In this document: positions 35,810 to 39,532 of the stretch, in pieces
Position numbering within the stretch: the first letter of the stretch is position 1
How the letters are laid out: each line of letters opens with the position of its first letter
From: Desulfobulbus alkaliphilus
GTDB lineage: Bacteria; Desulfobacterota; Desulfobulbia; Desulfobulbales; Desulfobulbaceae
Direction of reading: 5' to 3'
DNA: 39,532 nt
Assembly (NCBI RefSeq): GCF_016918545.1
Contig: NZ_JAFFQC010000031.1
Coordinates: 1 to 39,532, forward strand
The notes under the pieces: model-generated
What the model was told of the DNA's origin: nothing
Seen by the model: the letters and a program-made list of their open reading frames with translations, nothing else
The model's database searches: none
Translations under genes and position numbers: made by a program

Positions 35810-35980
35810 CGTGTATCCCTGACAAAAAATAGGTGATGGTCACGCCATGGACCGCAGTGAAAAACGCAACCCTTGCTCGGTTGCAGGCGAATGGCTGCCT
35901 GACCTGGCAACTGAATCCGTGCCTTCGTCCATGAAAACCGTTTGTATGCAATAAACCATATTCGCCATGGGATGCAAAGA
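35810..35980. other. Leader between DUF2058 and MITE copy 11
   Basis: No gene or repeat recognised; it presumably carries the DUF2058 promoter on the minus strand. Confidence 0.4.
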
Positions 35981-36197
35981 CCTGAATCCGAGACGGCTGG
36001 ACTCTTTTTTTGGGTATATCTTGCTGTCATCAATTTATAATTGCAGTGGTATCCTTGATGATGCCCTTCACCAGCCGCCCTTCGGGGCATCCGTCCGCAC
36101 ACCATCTTCATTGCCATACCCGGCCAATAAAGTGTCCTTTCATCGAACGGTCACAGGCAATACAACTGACGCACGGACAAACGCTCAGGGATCCAGG
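35981..36197 (+). mobile_element. MITE-like element, full-length copy (copy 11)
   Basis: This 217-bp copy starts CCTGAATCCGAGA, ends AGGGATCCAGG and carries the 86-nt internal hairpin at 36093-36178. Flanks are AAAGA and ATAGA (4/5). It ends 109 bp before tex. Confidence 0.88.
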
Positions 36198-36306
36198 ATA
36201 GAGCTATCATTTTGAAAAAATAAGATATTTTTTTCATCGAAAGTGTCTGTCCGCAAATCTAAAGTCTTATGGACACGGCCGTTGATCAGTAAATATACCA
36301 AGACCT
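36198..36306. other. AT-rich leader of tex
   Basis: The leader contains T-runs and A-runs but no convincing promoter pair or ribosome-binding site. Nothing else is seen. Confidence 0.4.
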
Positions 36307-38430
36307 ATGCATCAATTTCACGAACAGATCGCCCGAGAACTGAACATCAAGAGCAATCAGGTGGCAGCCGTTGTTGAGCTGCTGCAGCAGGGCAGTACCG
36401 TGCCCTTCATCGCCAGGTATCGAAAAGAGGCCACCGGGCTGCTGGATGAAGTGCGGATAACCGCCATCCGGGACCGTCAGCTGCAGCTGGCCGAGCTTGA
36501 AAAACGACGGCAGGCAATTCTTGTCTCCCTGAGTGAACGGGAACTGCTGGACGACAAACTGCACCAGACCCTCACCGCAGCCGCGGATATGTCGACCCTC
36601 GAAGATCTCTACCTCCCCCATCGTCCCAAACGTCGAACCAGAAGCAGCATTGCCAGGGAAAAAGGGCTTGAACCGTTGGCCCGGGATATTCTACGCCAGG
36701 ATCGCCGCCCGCTGGAACCGCAACCATACCTTGACCCGGCCGGGGGGGTCGCTACTGCCGAAGAAGCTTATGCCGGGGCCCGCGACATCATCGCCGAATG
36801 GATCAGCGAAGATGCCGAGGCTCGGGGCGCTCTGCGGCATCTTTTTATCGACAGGGCCGTTATCGTCTCCAGGGTAGTCAAAAAAAAAGAAGCAACAGGG
36901 AGTACCTTCCGGGACTATTTTGCCTGGCAGGAGCCGGCAGCCAGGACACCGGGGCATCGTCTGCTGGCTATGCTGCGCGGCGAGAACGAAAAGGTGCTGA
37001 CTTTTTCGATCCGTCCCCCTGAAGAGGCGGCGTTGTCCCTGCTGCGGAGACGATATGTCCGGGGGCAGGGGGCCGCGGCGGTCCAGGTGGACCTGGCCGT
37101 GGAGGACAGTTACAGGCGATTGCTCGCACCTTCACTTGAAAATGAACTGCGCAGCCAGCTGAAAATGCGGGCGGATCAGGAGGCTATCCAGGTTTTTGTC
37201 GACAACCTTCGCGAACTCCTCCTCGCGCCACCCCTGGGCCGGAAACGGGTCCTGGCCCTGGACCCCGGGTTCCGCACCGGCGCCAAGCTGGTCTGTCTGG
37301 ATGAGCAGGGGCAACTGCTCCACCATACGACCATCTATCCAACCCACTCCGAGAAGCAGAAGCAGGAGGCCGGCACAATCGTGGTCGACTTATGCCGACA
37401 ATACCGGATTGATGCCATTGCCGTCGGTAATGGCACCGCCGGGCGGGAAACCGAGTCTTTTATCCGATCCCTGGACCTGCCGGCGGCACCGATGGTGACC
37501 ATGGTCGATGAAAGTGGGGCCTCCATTTATTCAGCATCTGCAACAGCCAGGGCAGAGTTTCCCGATCATGATCTCACCGTGCGCGGTGCTGTGTCCATCG
37601 GCCGCCGACTGCAGGATCCCCTGGCGGAACTGGTGAAGCTGGACCCCAAAGCCATCGGGGTCGGCCAGTACCAGCATGATGTCAACCAGACGGCCTTGAA
37701 AAAAAGTCTGGATGAAACGGTGGCAAGCTGCGTCAACAGTGTGGGGGTGGAACTCAATACGGCCAGTGCCGAACTGCTGACCCATGTATCCGGCCTGGGG
37801 CCGGTTCTGGCGGGAAATATTATCCGATATCGTCAGGAGAACGGTTCCTTCACAAGCAGAACTCAGCTGCTGCGGGTCCCCAGACTGGGGGCCAAGGCCT
37901 TTGAGCAGTGCGCCGGGTTTCTGCGCATTCGGGATGCCGCAAATCCCCTGGATGCCAGTGCCGTCCATCCGGAACGCTATTCGATTGTTGCCCGGATGGC
38001 CCGGGATTGCGACTGCCAGGTTGTTGACCTCATCAACCAGCAGAGGTTTCGGGAAAAAATTGAGATCAGCCGGTATGTCACTGATTCGGTGGGTCTGCCG
38101 ACCTTGCACGATATCCTGACCGAGCTTGCCAAACCGGGCCGGGACCCGCGGGCGGGGTTCAGTGTATTTGCTTTCGCCGCCGACATCAACAGTATCAAGG
38201 ATCTGCAGCCGGGCATGCGGTTGCCGGGTCTGGTCACCAACGTGACCAGATTCGGCGCCTTTGTCGATATCGGCGTGCATCAGGACGGGTTGATCCACAT
38301 CAGCCAGTTGGCCGACCGTTATATCCGCGATCCTTCGGAGGTCGTCAAGGTCCGCCAGCAGGTTATGGTCCGGGTTGTAGAAGTCGATGTCCAGCGCAAC
38401 AGGATTGCCCTTTCGCTGCGGCAGGGCTGA
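36307..38430 (+). CDS. tex: Tex-family transcription accessory protein (S1 domain)
   Basis: Tex is a nucleic-acid-binding protein related to eukaryotic Spt6. The N-terminal Tex domain starts with ARELNIKSNQVAAVVELL and VPFIARYRKEATG, then the YqgF/RuvC-like fold (KRVLALDPGFRTGAKLV, AVGNGTAGRETE), a helix-hairpin-helix pair (VNSVGVELNTASAELLTHVSGLGP, FTSRTQLLRVPRLGAKAFEQCAGFLRI) and an S1 RNA-binding domain at about 635-705 (GLVTNVTRFGAFVDIGVHQDGLIHISQ). The 707-residue length is slightly below the usual 770 because the C-terminus stops right after S1. No clear Shine-Dalgarno precedes the ATG. Confidence 0.95.
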   Translation: MHQFHEQIARELNIKSNQVAAVVELLQQGSTVPFIARYRKEATGLLDEVRITAIRDRQLQLAELEKRRQAILVSLSERELLDDKLHQTLTAAADMSTLEDLYLPHRPKRRTRSSIAREKGLEPLARDILRQDRRPLEPQPYLDPAGGVATAEEAYAGARDIIAEWISEDAEARGALRHLFIDRAVIVSRVVKKKEATGSTFRDYFAWQEPAARTPGHRLLAMLRGENEKVLTFSIRPPEEAALSLLRRRYVRGQGAAAVQVDLAVEDSYRRLLAPSLENELRSQLKMRADQEAIQVFVDNLRELLLAPPLGRKRVLALDPGFRTGAKLVCLDEQGQLLHHTTIYPTHSEKQKQEAGTIVVDLCRQYRIDAIAVGNGTAGRETESFIRSLDLPAAPMVTMVDESGASIYSASATARAEFPDHDLTVRGAVSIGRRLQDPLAELVKLDPKAIGVGQYQHDVNQTALKKSLDETVASCVNSVGVELNTASAELLTHVSGLGPVLAGNIIRYRQENGSFTSRTQLLRVPRLGAKAFEQCAGFLRIRDAANPLDASAVHPERYSIVARMARDCDCQVVDLINQQRFREKIEISRYVTDSVGLPTLHDILTELAKPGRDPRAGFSVFAFAADINSIKDLQPGMRLPGLVTNVTRFGAFVDIGVHQDGLIHISQLADRYIRDPSEVVKVRQQVMVRVVEVDVQRNRIALSLRQG

Positions 38431-38507
38431 AGGGAACCGGTACCGCATCGATCCATGAGGGGCTCCATCCTCCTGATCGTTGCATGAAAAAGTAAACAAT
38501 GCTTATA

Positions 38508-38526
38508 CTGCATCAACATGATGCAG
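38508..38526. promoter_or_regulatory. Dyad between tex and trxB
   Basis: CTGCATC (38508-38514) and GATGCAG (38520-38526) form a perfect inverted repeat with a 5-nt centre. It may be an operator for trxB or a hairpin after tex. Confidence 0.35.
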
Positions 38527-38548
38527 CATTCAACACTCCTCCTGACTA

Positions 38549-39352
38549 ATGAAAAATGAGATTATGACAGCAAGTGATCTGTACGACCTGGTTATTATCG
38601 GCGGCGGCCCCGGCGGTTTTACCGCCGGCATTTATGCGAAACGGGCAGTGCTTAAAGCGGTCCTGATAGAAAAAGGACCTGTCGGCGGTCAGATGGCGCT
38701 GACTGAAGTGGTGGAAAACTGGCCGGGTACGGAGCGTATTGCCGGTATGGAGTTGGCCGAGAATTTTCTTACCCATGCCCAGACCTATGGCTTGGAGGTT
38801 CTGTCTCGGGAGGTAACGGCTGTCGAGCCAGGGCTGGAATATCATACCGTGCGTCTGGATGATGATCGCATCATTCGGACCCATGCGGTGATCATTGCCA
38901 CCGGCGGCAGCCCGCGTAAGCTCAACGTGCCCGGAGAGCAGGAATACTATGGCAAAGGTGTCTCCTACTGTGCGGTTTGTGACGGATTCTTCTTCCGCGA
39001 TAAAACCGTGGTCGTGGTTGGTGGCGGCGATAGTGCCACCGAAGAGTCGCTCTATCTGGCCAAACTGGCCAATAAAGTGTACCTGGTGCACCGTCGAGAC
39101 ACTCTGCGGGCAGGAATGATCCTGCAGGAGCGAATCAGGGAACAGAAAAAAATCGAATTGATCCTCAATACCGTGGTCAAGTCCATCGAAGCGGACAGCC
39201 AGGGGGTGAATGCGGTGGTGCTTGAAGATACCCAGACCGGTGCACAGCGGACCTTGCCCACGGACGGTGTCTTTGTCTTCATCGGGTTCACCCCAAATAA
39301 TCGTGTCCTTTCGGCAAGCCTGCCTATCCGGGTGGTATCAGGTGTGATATGA
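38549..39352 (+). pseudogene. trxB: Thioredoxin reductase, 3'-truncated next to an IS66-type element
   Basis: TrxB is the FAD enzyme that passes NADPH electrons to thioredoxin. The FAD motif GGGPGGFTAGIYA, the redox pair C141-A-V-C144-D, the NADPH motif VVVGGGDSATEES and FVFIGFTPNN are all present. After about residue 257 (LSASLPI) the homology stops and a stop codon follows at 267, whereas intact enzymes have about 305-320 residues, ending with the GVFAAGD FAD-binding segment. The missing end coincides with a minus-strand transposase fragment just downstream. Without the GVFAAGD motif FAD binding should fail, so this copy is probably inactive. Another trxB is expected elsewhere in the genome. 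Confidence 0.85.
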
Positions 39353-39383
39353 TGCGGCGGGATTCTTTAAATCTGGATTTCGG

Positions 39384-39532
39384 TCAGCAGGTTGCTGGGC
39401 TGAAATTTTCCTTGTAATTCCAAGGAAGCCAGCGGTGCGGATGAGCAAAGAGATCAGCGCTGTTTTTCTGCAGTGCCGTCAGATATTCGAATGGATTGAC
39501 CTTGCAAAGAAAGCAGGTGTGGATAAGGCTCA
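39384..39532 (-). mobile_element. IS66-family transposase, C-terminal end (runs off the window)
   Basis: The minus strand is open from the window edge to a TGA at 39384-39386, encoding SLIHTCFLCKVNPFEYLTAL and then RWLPWNYKENF, matching the IS66-type transposase C-terminus (SLIHT...GVNPFxYLT...PWNYRE). The element evidently inserted into trxB, but the terminal repeat was not identified, so the exact junction within 39318-39383 is open. Confidence 0.82.

Overview
The window looks like chromosomal DNA of a sulfate-reducing, Desulfobulbales-type bacterium (formerly Deltaproteobacteria). I infer this from the gene order rplU-rpmA-obgE-proB-proA-nadD, an in-frame UGA (selenocysteine) redox gene, a rubredoxin, REC/PAS/GGDEF and hybrid-kinase signalling genes, and moderate-to-high GC. 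No tRNA, rRNA, CRISPR or prophage was seen. Taxonomy is an inference from gene content only.

Layout. 1-1491 (minus): remains of an MCE/Mla-type lipid transport locus, collapsed into a chimeric reading frame. 1810-1968 (minus): a rubredoxin. 2552-12798 (plus): rplU, rpmA, obgE, proB, proA, nadD, a PHP endonuclease Q-UvrD helicase fusion and a hybrid histidine kinase, mostly overlapping or abutting. 13021-14328 (plus): a REC-PAS-GGDEF regulator. 14400-16459 (minus): nnr and a CBS-pair protein. 16953-21374 (minus): rng, an M23 peptidase and lptF with an unusual zinc-ribbon-like tail. 21778-23750 (plus): a glycosyltransferase and an SPL-family radical SAM protein, both with TTG starts. 24019-27841: a small unknown protein, an HDOD protein (minus), an OYE-family reductase, a DgkA-type kinase and a selenocysteine peroxiredoxin-like protein. 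28040-35809 (minus): HDAC-like deacetylase, hydantoinase A, macro-domain protein, DEAD-box helicase, erythromycin-esterase-like lipoprotein and a DUF2058 protein. 36307-39352 (plus): tex and a thioredoxin reductase gene cut short by an IS66-type element that runs off the right edge.

The most notable non-genic feature is a family of interspersed, non-coding, MITE-like elements: at least ten copies plus fragments. Full-length copies are 217-218 bp, with 13-bp terminal inverted repeats (CCTGAATCCGTGA and variants) and a conserved internal hairpin of 86-87 nt. Shorter copies of about 110-126 bp lack the hairpin. Three copies are flanked by exact 5-bp direct repeats (TGTTC, AGTGT, AAATT) and three more by 4/5 matches, which is direct evidence of transposition. 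They lie between genes, often within 20-110 bp of a start codon; one supplies a stop codon and the last residues of a protein.

The second notable feature is the peroxiredoxin-like gene at 27362-27841. Its active-site cysteine codon is replaced by an in-frame TGA (U44-P-F-C47), followed by a stable hairpin. A standard gene caller would split or truncate it.
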